From contig JAVXUO010002182.1 of NCBI GenBank assembly GCA_033065855.1, positions 124,001 to 188,000 of the forward strand: a stretch of DNA of 64,000 nt, given 5' to 3'. Below the pieces are notes generated by a model. The model saw nothing but the letters and a program-made list of their open reading frames with translations, had not been told where the DNA came from and made no database searches. Within the stretch, counting starts at the first letter, position 1. Each line of letters starts with the position of its first letter. Origin of the DNA: Escallonia rubra. Its lineage: Eukaryota > Streptophyta > Magnoliopsida > Escalloniales > Escalloniaceae. Shown here in pieces: positions 32,750-41,991 of the stretch. A program made the translations under genes and the position numbers.

Positions 32750-33137
32750 GGCGACGGATTAATTCCGTCGCTAAAAGTATTCATACAATCAGTTAATTCG
32801 CGACGGAATATTTCGTCGCTAAATAAGTTTTTTAGCGACGGAATATTCCGTCGCTAAAACATTATTCCGTCACTAATTTGACAAAAAAGAAAATTAATTA
32901 AAATACTAAAAATATAATTAGCGACGGATATTCCGTCGCTAATTAAAAATAAATCCGTTGCAAATAATTATATATTTAGCGACGGATTTCAAAAAGTCCA
33001 TCGCTAAACTATTAGTGACGGGCTTTTATACGAGAGATTTTTAGCGATGGTGAATCCGTCGCTAATTGTTTTTGCGACGGATGTTTGGCTTTTAGCGACG
33101 GATTTCCCCGTCGCTAAAAGCCTTTTTTCTTGTAGTG
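32750..33137. repeat. CACTA 3' subterminal repeats and TIR
   Basis: At least eight TAGCGACGG or inverse CCGTCGCTA motifs, many as palindromes (such as TTTAGCGACGGAATATTCCG), run up to the terminal CTTGTAGTG. The motif is the same as in the element at 16328-21753. Confidence 0.85.
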
Positions 33138-33140
33138 ATC

Positions 33141-33504
33141 GTCGTCGCTGGAGGGTGGAGGGGATGGAGGTGTCATCACCGCCGTTAGATGGAATCCGAG
33201 AGGGAGAGAGACGTTTGGTTTAGAGAAAGAAGATTGGATCTGGATCCTGGTCACCGTAAGGTGGATGTGGCATCGCTGTGTCGTCGCCGAAAAGTGGAGG
33301 CGCGAAGGAGTCGTCGACAGATAGAATTGGAGAGAGAGAGATTCTGGCGTGGAGAGAGTAGAATGGTAGGAAGAGTGTTTATAGGGAGAATATAGAGTGG
33401 ATGACGTGGTTTGATCTGGACGGTTCACTCTCACCTAACTCGATCGAACGACTGTAGCTAGGGCTACAGCATGCCTGCTGTAACCCTTGCTACAGCAGAC
33501 GATC
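33141..33504. other. Unassigned flank with purine-rich and gene-fragment-like DNA
   Basis: GC-rich at first (GTCGTCGCTGGAGGG), then AG-rich, then a GGCTACAGCATGCCTGCTG-type palindromic zone at about 33463-33500. It has no equivalent beside UGT copy 1, so it came with the insertion or predates it. No domain seen. Confidence 0.3.
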
Positions 33505-33763
33505 CGGGTCCGAATAATAACCGGATCCATCCTCCATCTACCATTTAACACCTAAATGAATATGATGCAAGAAGACTACCACGAAGTACAATTCCATTGG
33601 ACGCTACTAGCCATACGTCACAGAGATAAAATGCTGGTCGAATACTTCCATTAACGATTGAATTGCCAAAATGAACTATTCCATTTGGTTGTAGATAAAC
33701 ATGGATCCAAACTTAGGGGCTTAGATTCCAGATTTGAGTTTTATTGCCAAGAAAAAGCGAAAA
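33505..33763. repeat. 3' flank of UGT copy 2, duplicated
   Basis: Aligns with 6165-6422 beside copy 1 (ATAATAACCGGATCCATCC and onward) at clearly lower identity than the coding regions. Confidence 0.7.
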
Positions 33764-35260
33764 CTATGGACAGAGCGTGGACAAGAAATCATCCATTGCC
33801 TGAACAGAAGACCCTTTGTGACCAACTTCCTCTTTCACAGCAGTTCTCATCAACTCCCCAATCTCAAGTGCTTTTTTCCTCATGTCCTCCCCTTTTCCAC
33901 TTTTCTCCATCACTACTCCAATCACCCTCTTCACTTCCTCCTTGTCAAGGCCGCCCTGCATTCCCCGTGTCAGCTCGACAGCCACCCCCATATCCTCCAC
34001 CAGCATCTTCGAGTTATACGCCTGCTCCGCCGCCAACGGCCATCCGATGATCGGCACGCCTTGGCTCAAGCACTCCGTTATCGAATTCCACCCGCAATGG
34101 CTGAGAAATGCACCCGTCGACTTGTGGCACAAGATCTCCAGCTGAGGCGCCCATTTGTGCACTACCAGCCCCTGTTTGGTCTCAACCATTCGCTCTTCAA
34201 ACCCGTCTGGCAACCATTCGGGTCTAAATTCTCCTTTCAAGTCGAAGCCGATCGGTGGCCTTATTACCCAAATGAAGGGCTTTTTACTTACTTCCAACCC
34301 CATTGCCAACTCCATCATCTGAGAAGCATTAATAGTGTTCTGGGATCCAAAAGAAACGTAGAGAACGGACTCTTTAGGATGCGAGTCGAGCCATTCGAGG
34401 CATTTTTCGGGTGACACACCCGGTTCTTTCCCGGTTCGTCCAACAAAACCGGAAGAAGGCGATGGGTCCAACATGTTTGGTGGGATGAGAGGTCCTATAC
34501 ACCAAACAGTAGGTTTTACTACCTTCCTAAGGATTTCTAGACCTTGTGGCTCCATTTCCTCCACAGTATTGCACAACCACCCACTTGATGCTAAAGAAAG
34601 CGATAGGGTTGGCTGAAAGACTCGCGACCATTCATCCATACCGTCAGCGGCTCTGAGGAAGGGATGGAGTTGAGAGATGTGGAAGCGACAGGAATCTGGA
34701 AAACCTGGTAGGCTGAACTCTTCTTTAATGCCTCCTCCAGGGGAGCGATGAGGAAGGTTTAACCATATAGACATGTAAGCCGCGGTGCCGTACGCCCCAC
34801 CGGTGGTGAAGCTGAAATTAACGGTCCCAACCGCCTTGGCAGCCTCATTAGCCCATGCCATAAAGATGTCAGAAATTATGCAGACAGGAGGACGGCCTTC
34901 TTGCACGGTTATATCGGTAATGAGACGACGAAAGGCTAGTTCGAGGGAAGGGGAGGAGCGAAAGAGGGATACGATTTGAGGCGGGGATAAGGCCTCGGTG
35001 TTTTCAGTGTTTGGAGGTAAGCCGTGGTCTACACTGTTGAATGGAAGCGCGACCAGGCGGATTTCCGATTCGGATGGGGAGGTTTTGGAAGAGTCTTTGG
35101 CGATGGTGGAGGTGAGGTACTGGATGTTGAGAGGGGTGTTGGCGATGGTAATGGTGAAGCCTGTTCTCTGTTGGATTCGTCTGGCCAGTGCTAAGAAAGG
35201 TATGAGATGGCCTTGGGCCATGAAGGGCAGCATAACTACATGTTTACGAGGACTACCCAT
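33764..35260 (-). CDS. UDP-glycosyltransferase (plant family 1, UGT92-like), copy 2
   Basis: Paralogue of the gene at 6423-7919, also 498 residues, intronless and colinear without gaps. Start MGSPRKHVVMLPFMAQGHL has a good context (G at -3 and +4). Catalytic His18 and Asp131 are kept. The PSPG box runs from W370 to Q413 with HCGWNS and E396-equivalent intact; the following residue is Cys (SITEC) where copy 1 has Ser, and Lys precedes W370 where copy 1 has Glu. I count about 52 differences from copy 1, of which 13 fall in residues 92-135, part of the N-terminal acceptor-facing domain. Expected role is transfer of a UDP-sugar to an unknown acceptor in the cytosol. Its promoter lacks the transposon found in copy 1 and it is likely functional. 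Confidence 0.93.
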   Translation of the reverse strand: MGSPRKHVVMLPFMAQGHLIPFLALARRIQQRTGFTITIANTPLNIQYLTSTIAKDSSKTSPSESEIRLVALPFNSVDHGLPPNTENTEALSPPQIVSLFRSSPSLELAFRRLITDITVQEGRPPVCIISDIFMAWANEAAKAVGTVNFSFTTGGAYGTAAYMSIWLNLPHRSPGGGIKEEFSLPGFPDSCRFHISQLHPFLRAADGMDEWSRVFQPTLSLSLASSGWLCNTVEEMEPQGLEILRKVVKPTVWCIGPLIPPNMLDPSPSSGFVGRTGKEPGVSPEKCLEWLDSHPKESVLYVSFGSQNTINASQMMELAMGLEVSKKPFIWVIRPPIGFDLKGEFRPEWLPDGFEERMVETKQGLVVHKWAPQLEILCHKSTGAFLSHCGWNSITECLSQGVPIIGWPLAAEQAYNSKMLVEDMGVAVELTRGMQGGLDKEEVKRVIGVVMEKSGKGEDMRKKALEIGELMRTAVKEEVGHKGSSVQAMDDFLSTLCP

Positions 35261-35326
35261 ATCCGTCTGTGTGTGTGTCTCTCACTGGATCTCCGTGTGT
35301 GTTTCAATGGAATAGTGCTAGTGTTA

Positions 35327-35337
35327 GATTTATATAC
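35327..35337 (-). promoter_or_regulatory. Putative TATA box of UGT copy 2
   Basis: TATATAAATC on the minus strand about 70 bp upstream of the ATG. A further ~60 bp (about 35355-35415) containing GCGCGCACGCACGCACC and a second TATATA-rich stretch is present only in this copy. Confidence 0.5.
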
Positions 35338-35439
35338 GGTGAGGAAGTGGTGGAAACTCCTACATCTTGGTTGCGCGCACGCACGCACCTGTATATAAAG
35401 AAATATATACCTCCTATCAAGCTGCAATGACACATTCAT

Positions 35440-37716
35440 TACTAATATTAGTTAAGTAAATAATTGATTGTTAAAACTGTGCACGAGAGAATTATACGAG
35501 CAGTTGACCGCTTTACTCTGTACTTGAGTTATAATTACAAAGTCATTAGCACATATGTTTACGCGACTTGACAAGACTTGCCTTTTATGACATGCTAGTG
35601 GTCCTTTGTACAAAATTGAACATTGACTTGAATCACTTTAAAATTGTCTCACATAAATATACATAAATAATAAAAAGATTAGTTATTTTTTATAAAATAC
35701 CATATGCCCATACCAGAGTTAAAAGAGTGTACTCTGTAGCAAGAACCTTTTTCCCAATAGGAAGGGCTCGGTGGGGACCGGAGACGGGAAGTAGAGGCTG
35801 AGAGCTAAGCTTGATTCGGCGTTTCCTGTTGGCAGTATTAAATGGACGTGGAGCATTTGAACACAAAACAATCTCTGTACGCCTCCATCAGCTTTCTTTA
35901 ATTTGATTTCATTGGTACGTCCAATCCATTCCATGTGAAGAGTTTGGTTTGAAGTGGTGCTTGAGCTACGTGGAGTACAACGAGCCACTAGTTTAACCCA
36001 TCCTCCATCGCATCTGCGTGTCCTTGAGAATATGCTAGGCAAGTCTATGTCGGCAAAAGCGAATTCTAACTGATGTAAACTATCTACCCCGGTTGGATAC
36101 CATCCTTTCTAGATACATCAAGCCCATATTTTTCATCTCAACAGTAGGTCGATACGCATGCAACACATACTTATGTCGCTGATTAATAATCTCTATCACA
36201 TTGATAAGAAACCCTTGTGATTATATAACATCGTTTTCATCGACTAAAGCGATTGAGCTTCATTTTTTCTTGTCTTCGTCAACTTGAACGCTTATATTTT
36301 CTTTCCTATCATTGATATTGCCTTGCGTATATATCTTCAAACTTACTTGACCTTTTCTATATCGTGACTTGTATATGTCTTTGTACTCACTCAGCTTGGT
36401 CAAGCAAATCATGCCTACTCATGGATGAAGTTGCCTTTATCACCTATATTTATGTCCAAACCATCTTCCTCGATTCACCGAATCGCCCAAATTCATGGTT
36501 ATCTTAAAGGTTTTCAATGAACTAAAAATCATTGTCTTATACTGTTGGGGAAATGTGCTACCAAACAACAACACAAAATCCTAGAGATTATTCAGGTCCA
36601 GGAAAATCTTTTCCCTTCAATATTGTGTGATCAAAATTGCATAGCCAACGGTTAAAGTAATTGCAATATCACCGAACAACACTAATCAATCAGTGTATAA
36701 ATAAACCATACCAATCAGTGTATAAATAAACCATACGAAACAACATATTAACGTAAAAAACCCTCCAACATCAACGGGAAAGCCACGGATGAACTCTAAA
36801 ATATTTTCATCATTTCAACAATAATGTTGGTTAAAAAGTTTTCTTTTTCACTTGAAGCAAGTAAAGGCTTACAACAATCAAGCAATATGTTGGGTTATGA
36901 TTGAAATCATGAAAAAAAACCTTTAGAGGGGTGGTGAATAGGATATTTAAAAAATCATTAGAGAAGTTAAACTAATCACAAGCATTTATCTCAATCAGAC
37001 CAATGAACAAGCTCAACTATTAGTATGCTAACTACTTTAATCTCAAATTAACATAGACCAATAAGTTAAGGAACCGAGTTAGAGACATAAAGGTGAAAAG
37101 AAAGTTCAAATGGTTTAGATGGAACTACTCTCAAGCCTACATCCATCTCTTCAAGCAAGTTCCTTAAAGAGCACTAGAATTTACTAGTAACAATCTTCTT
37201 CCGGATCAAGATCAAGACCTTTACAAGCACACTTGATGATATTTCCGTACCAAGCACAAGCCTTGGATCCACAAAGCTTACACAAGATTTGGCAAATTCA
37301 AGCCTTGATTACAAGTCTTTTTACAAAAATCTATTGTGTACCAAGAACTCTCTTGAACGAATAATGAGTATAAATGAAACTCTAGTAAAATAGAGATATG
37401 AGAGAATTGTTGGCTGAAGAATGCTCACTCTAATGCATGGTTTGCTCGCAAAGATTCTCACTTAAGGATATGAAATTATGAGATTTAAGAGAGAAAGTGT
37501 GTAATGTTTGAGCTTTGATGTTTTGTATGGAGGCTAGTTTTTATAGTGTAAGATAAAGCCTAAAACATATCTATCGCTAGGGGATCAATATGGTCGTTAA
37601 AGGTGTTGAAAGAAGACATTTTTTAAAAAAACTAGCCATTTTTTTCAAGCCTGAAACTTTATAGCATCTGTAACCTAAGGATGTCTGTGAATTAACTTAC
37701 AGGCGACTATAAAAGC
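35440..37716. other. Intergenic DNA, mostly unassigned
   Basis: Sequence equivalent to the right flank of the MULE-like element (9397 on) continues briefly to ~35480. A 107-codon minus frame at 35719-36042 has no recognised domain. 36900-36960 (AGAGGGGTGGTGAATAGGAT) resembles phrases common in LTR-element leaders. No gene called. Confidence 0.35.
36687..36736 (+). repeat. 25-bp tandem duplication
   Basis: Two identical copies of a 25-bp unit beginning CAATCAGTGTATAAATAAAC. Confidence 0.9.
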
Positions 37717-38097
37717 TTGTTAGCACATATCTCTTCTGTAGTGTTTATCTGATAACATATATCTTCTTTTGTATTGTTTATCCCATGTGTACAATAATTT
37801 AAAATACTATGATAGGCTTAGCTATAGGTTAGTTGCATCTGATCTTGTATATTCTCCATCAGATCTTGTAGATTTCAAAACCCATTATCCGTAGATCATT
37901 TTCATATATAAAGCATCTCACCTAACCAGTTGAGTTGGTGTGAGTTTCCTCTCCTAAATATACGTTCTAACTTGGTATCAGCAGTCCTCTTATCTCACGA
38001 CCCACTTTCAGTGGCCTCTTCTTCCTCCACCACTACTGCTACCTCTCCAAGCCCTTTATTTCCATCACTTTCTCATGCTCATCACTACCTTTCTCTC
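37717..38097 (+). mobile_element. Ty1-copia 5' LTR end and gag start (interrupted)
   Basis: TGTTAGCACATATC at 37717 may be the LTR start; TATATAAAG lies at ~37906; the LTR end is followed by CTTGGTATCAGC, a primer-binding site for initiator tRNA-Met with a small loss. The sequence then encodes a Ser/Thr-rich copia gag start (VASSSSTTTATSPSPLFPSL) up to 38097, where the element at 38098-41020 has inserted. The gag continues at 41026. Confidence 0.65.
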
Positions 38098-38288
38098 TGT
38101 TACATGATATTAGAGAGGAAGAGAGAAGCATGGTAGAAATGAGAGTAATCTTGCATTTCTTGGTGTAATAGAAATGGTGGATACAAAGCTCTATTTATAG
38201 AGCAGAATGAGGGGATTGAGTGGAGAGGAAGAGCCTAGCTTATCTAGGACCTATGGAGCTATATATACATAACAAATTAACATTAACA
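38098..38288 (-). repeat. LTR (3' LTR of the minus-strand element)
   Basis: Begins TGTTACATGATATTAG and ends AATTAACATTAACA as read on the plus strand. Confidence 0.95.
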
Positions 38289-38439
38289 TCCCCCCTCAAA
38301 CTTAAGGTGGTGGACATGAAACCAACTTAAGTTTAAAGGTTAATGATCGGTGATATGAATGGCGACTCTTCAAGGCATTGAAAATGTAGTATCCTGAAGT
38401 AACACAAATGATCCAAGTGATGCATGAGTAAATCAATGT

Positions 38440-39290
38440 TCCTGACGCGGCTATTGGTGAACCCAGAATACAGATCCAGCGACCAAGTGATTGGAGGTCC
38501 TGGGGCGATTTCTGATAATCCTTTGAGGACAAATCCAGCAACCAATTAGAGGACCTGGGGCGGTTTATGATGATCCAAGAAGACAGATCCAGCGACCAAG
38601 GGAATAGAGGTCTTGGAACGGTTTCTGATGATCCAAGAAGACAGATCCAACGACCAAGGGATTAGAGGTCCTGGGACGGTTTTTGATGATCCAAGAAGAC
38701 AGATCCAGCGACAAAGGGATTGGAGGTCCTGGGGCGATTGGTGAACCCAGAGTACAGATCCATCGACCAAGGGATTGAAGGTCCTGGGGCGATTTCTGGT
38801 GACACTCGAGGACAGATGGGGCGTTTTCTGGTGACAAAGATTTCGAGTGACCCAACTAAATGAAGGTCCTGGAGCAGAATCTAAAAATCCTAAGTAAAGT
38901 CTGGTAACCAAGAGACCTAAAATCTTGGGCTGATGATGTCCAGTAATCCCATATGAGAAATCTGACGACTGTGACCTGAAGATCATAGATGAAGGTCTTG
39001 GCATGATTCCCGGCAATCCCGGAGTTGAGTTCCAACAACCATAGTAAATGAGGGTCTTGGCATGATTCCTGAGAATCACAGGGTTAATCTAACAACCATG
39101 ATGAATCCAACGACCATGATGAATAATGGTTTTGGCATGATTCCTGGCTATCTCGGGGTTGAGTTCCAACGACCATAGTAAAATGAGGATCTTGGCATCA
39201 TCCCGGATGATTGATCCAACAACCAGGGTGAATGACGGTCTTGGCATGATTCCCGATATCCCAAGATTGAGGTCCAACGACCCTGGTGAA
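38440..39290. repeat. Degenerate ~55-60-bp repeats in the retrotransposon interior
   Basis: Repeated phrases GACAGATCCAGCGACCAA and GGTCCTGGGGCGAT (to ~38830), passing into CCAACGACCATGGTGAA-type and GGTCTTGGCATGATTCC phrases (to ~39280). Confidence 0.85.
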
Positions 39291-40816
39291 CATTGCTCTC
39301 GGATATCTCTTGTGTCTCTCTATCCTCGCTCTTCTCCTCTCTCACCTTTCACCCCCCGAATAATTTTTGTCTAACCTCTCTCTCTCATGTTCGTTCAACA
39401 GATACAAGGGAGAAGTTGGATGAACAACAGAGTTGGCAATATTGCCAAAGATGGGGAGATGCAAAAGGCGACAGGGAGGTTATGACCATGTGAGGCAAGT
39501 GACAGTGATGTGGGCTCAGTTAAGTACAGATTCATGGTGAAGGTGATGTGGGCCCAGTTTGGTGGTGATGTGGAGTTGTGATGGTTTGACAGGCACAACA
39601 AGGATGATGTCTTGATGTTCGGCAACAAGAGAGACAATCGTCTAGGCTTGACGATGGTGTCAAGAAGATCATAAAGTGACATGGATGAGTGATTGCCGAT
39701 GCTTGGGACTGGTTGTGCATAGATAGTAAAATCCTAACCCGTGAGTGGATTGTGTACAAGCGGTGGAAGTCCATATTAGTGGTGGTGTGGGTTTTCGTCG
39801 TCAAATAGGTGGTCCGATTTGTTGACTTTAATGTGATAGTAATTACCAAAAATTAATAGCCTCTTCATTTTTATTTTTATTTTAGTAAAAGAGAGCCACT
39901 GTACCAATTGTATTAGTAATTAGGAAACCGGCTGAAAGATTTAAGTGTGAACCGGCCAAGAATAAGTGGGAGAGACAGAAATGGGTTTCACAGAAGAGTA
40001 GCAGAAAAGTGGGCATCGGGCGTGCCAGATAAGCCGCGGCATGGCGTCGCGATGATGATGCCAATCGTGGCTGGTGGTATGGCCCTGGTGGTGGTCGGCG
40101 ACGGGTTTATGCCGGTTGAGATCCGGTCGATTCCAGTTTTAATGCGAGTGTGGTGATGTCATCCGTTGGTGGATGGCGATGGTAAGTGCCAATCTAGAAA
40201 TCGACGGTGGTGGTGGTTTTGGGTCACCGCCAGCAATGGGTGGTGCTTGGTTTTGAGGTAGAGATGGGTGTTGTGACTGGTGGTAGGTTTTGGGTCGTGG
40301 ATCTGGCGCTGGCGGGGATTGGTCTGGGTATCGACGGCGCTGGGATAATGCCGGCAGTGATCGCAAAGATGCCGGCGGTGCTTTGATGAGATCGGGCGCC
40401 GACAGTGATTGGATCTGAGCGCTGGTGGCCGATGTTGGTGGTACTGATGTGGGTAGTAACGCTGGTGGTGGATGGTTATTGATCTGCTGATGTGGGTGGA
40501 GCCATGGTGATTTTGGTGAAGCCGTGGGGTGGTTTTGATTTGGTGGTGATGATGGAGGTACGGCAGTGGTGACGTCAGGTGGTGGTGGTGCTGGATCAGA
40601 TTATTGGTGGTAGGCATGGTGGTCCGGTGGCTTGAGTGAGATAATGGGTGGTGGAGAGTAGGTCAGAGGTGGTGGCGAGTGGACCGGTGGTGACTGGTGG
40701 TGGTCGGTGAGACTACCGGTGGTTCAGGTGGTCTGGGTGAGAGAACTGGAGGTGACTGGTGAGTGGACCGGTGGTGACTGGTGGTGGTCCGAGTCCAAGA
40801 GACCACCACCAGTGGT

Positions 40817-40829
40817 GGCTCTGATACCA
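40817..40829 (-). promoter_or_regulatory. Primer-binding site (tRNA-Met-i type)
   Basis: TGGTATCAGAGCC on the minus strand, immediately inside the 5' LTR, the standard copia priming site. Confidence 0.9.
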
Positions 40830-41020
40830 TGTTACATGATATTAGAGAGGAAGAGAGAAGCATGGTAGAAATAAGAGTAATCTTGCATTTCTTGGTATAA
40901 TAAAAATGGTGGATACAAAGCTCTATTTATATAGCAGAATGAGGGGATTGAGTGGAGAGGAAGAACCTAGCTTATCTAAGACCTATGGAGCTATATATAC
41001 ATAACAAATTAACATTAACA
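40830..41020 (-). repeat. LTR (5' LTR of the minus-strand element)
   Basis: 191 bp. Of about six differences from the other LTR, five are G in the 38098 copy and A here on the plus strand. Confidence 0.95.
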
Positions 41021-41025
41021 CTCTC

Positions 41026-41422
41026 AAAGTCACCACTAAAAACTACTATACTAGAAAATGCAAGTCGTGCCTTTTCTCCACGGCCTCAAAATTTTCGATT
41101 TTGTATATGCACCATCCTTGCTCCACCTTCCAACATTACTCCTCAAGAGCAGACTTCATGTATTCCCCATCTAGATTTTCAACGGTGACAAAATCAAGAT
41201 TCTCTGGTTCTTAGCATGTTGATTTCTTCCTTCTCAGAAGAAATCTTACCGCTTGTAGTTGGACGCAACACTAGCCACGACGTTTGGAAGGTCTTAGCTT
41301 CATCTGTTGCCTCTCCTTCCCACATACGGATTCTGGGCCTTCATAGATCTCTTCATGAACTCAATCAAAAGGAGGACACTGTTTCTGCATATCTTCAAGT
41401 CACTGCTTTCTCTTACAGATGA
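41026..41422 (+). pseudogene. Ty1-copia gag continuation (UBN2-type)
   Basis: Resumes the gag broken at 38097: VTTKNYYTRK and PFLHGLKIFDFVYA-like text in one frame, a frame change, then QDSLVLSMLISSFSEEILPL, VVGRNTSHDVWKVL, SPSHIRILGLHRSLHEL and QKEDTVSAYLQ. It stops matching near 41410; the rest of gag and all pol are absent, so this is a deleted element. Confidence 0.8.
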
Positions 41423-41985
41423 CTGTAAATTAACTTATAGGCTTCTGCCTTCTAGGATATGCTTTTAAAAATTTTGCTCAATTTTTACCGGAAAATATTT
41501 TGCAAAGTCATCAACTAATGCATCAATCTAAGACTATTTACAAAATGACAATGAAAATACAATTGAAATGTAATAAAGTCTTATTTGCATGCTCCAAGAA
41601 AATATTTCTTCCACAGTCTGGATTGCTCTTCGAAGCCTTTCCAATGCTTTCAAGTAATTTGTTTAGGCATTTCTTGATTTTATTCTAGTTTTTCAAGATC
41701 CTGAATATGTCTTCATTAGCGCAATTATGAATATCCATTAAGCATCCATTCAAAGCACACATTAAAACACTATCAATGTGTTGTTATTATCAAAACCAAA
41801 TGTTTAGGGCTAACAATAATAATAACCCTAATAGTATTCTTCCCATATGTCGACTACATCAAGAGATTTCGTGAAAGATCTCACAAAACAAAAGCAGAAA
41901 AACAGGCATAAGATGACTGTCTTCCCAGTTTTCAAAACCATTCTTGACCCTTCATAGCTGATCTACATTTTAGGACCTTCCTCAC
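41423..41985. other. Unassigned
   Basis: AT-rich DNA. GACTGTAAATTAACTTATAGGC near 41420 resembles 37688-37710 beside the copia 5' LTR and may be a remnant of the other LTR's flank. No gene. Confidence 0.3.
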
Positions 41986-41991
41986 CAAAAT

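Larger units (their letters stand above)
28400..33137 (+). mobile_element. CACTA (En/Spm) element, transposase-bearing, left end not found
   Basis: The right terminus is clear: subterminal TTTAGCGACGG palindromes (32750-33115) then CTTTTTTCTTGTAGTG, the inverse of CACTACAAGAAAAAAG, ending at 33137 and followed by ATC. It carries two decayed genes in the usual CACTA order on the plus strand: a TNP2-type transposase and a second, plant-transposase-24-like protein. No CACTACAAG terminus or subterminal repeat was found to the left, so the 5' end has been lost or replaced; the left coordinate is nominal. Confidence 0.75.
38098..41020 (-). mobile_element. Non-autonomous copia-type LTR retrotransposon without coding capacity
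   Basis: Two 191-bp LTRs (38098-38288 and 40830-41020) differ at about six positions. Target duplication CTCTC lies at 38093-38097 and 41021-41025. On the minus strand a primer-binding site TGGTATCAGAGCC (plus 40817-40829) directly abuts the LTR, and a polypurine tract GAGGGGGGA abuts the other LTR (plus 38289-38297), so it is a minus-strand element. LTR ends TGTTA...TAACA. The 2.5-kb interior has no gag or pol; it is built of short repeats (38450-39290) and GGTGG-rich DNA. It is nested in a copia gag. Confidence 0.93.

Noticed and set aside
39089-40863. Frames in the interior of the non-coding LTR element as gag candidates
   Set aside because: None shows gag, zinc-knuckle or protease motifs, and they are built on short tandem phrases.
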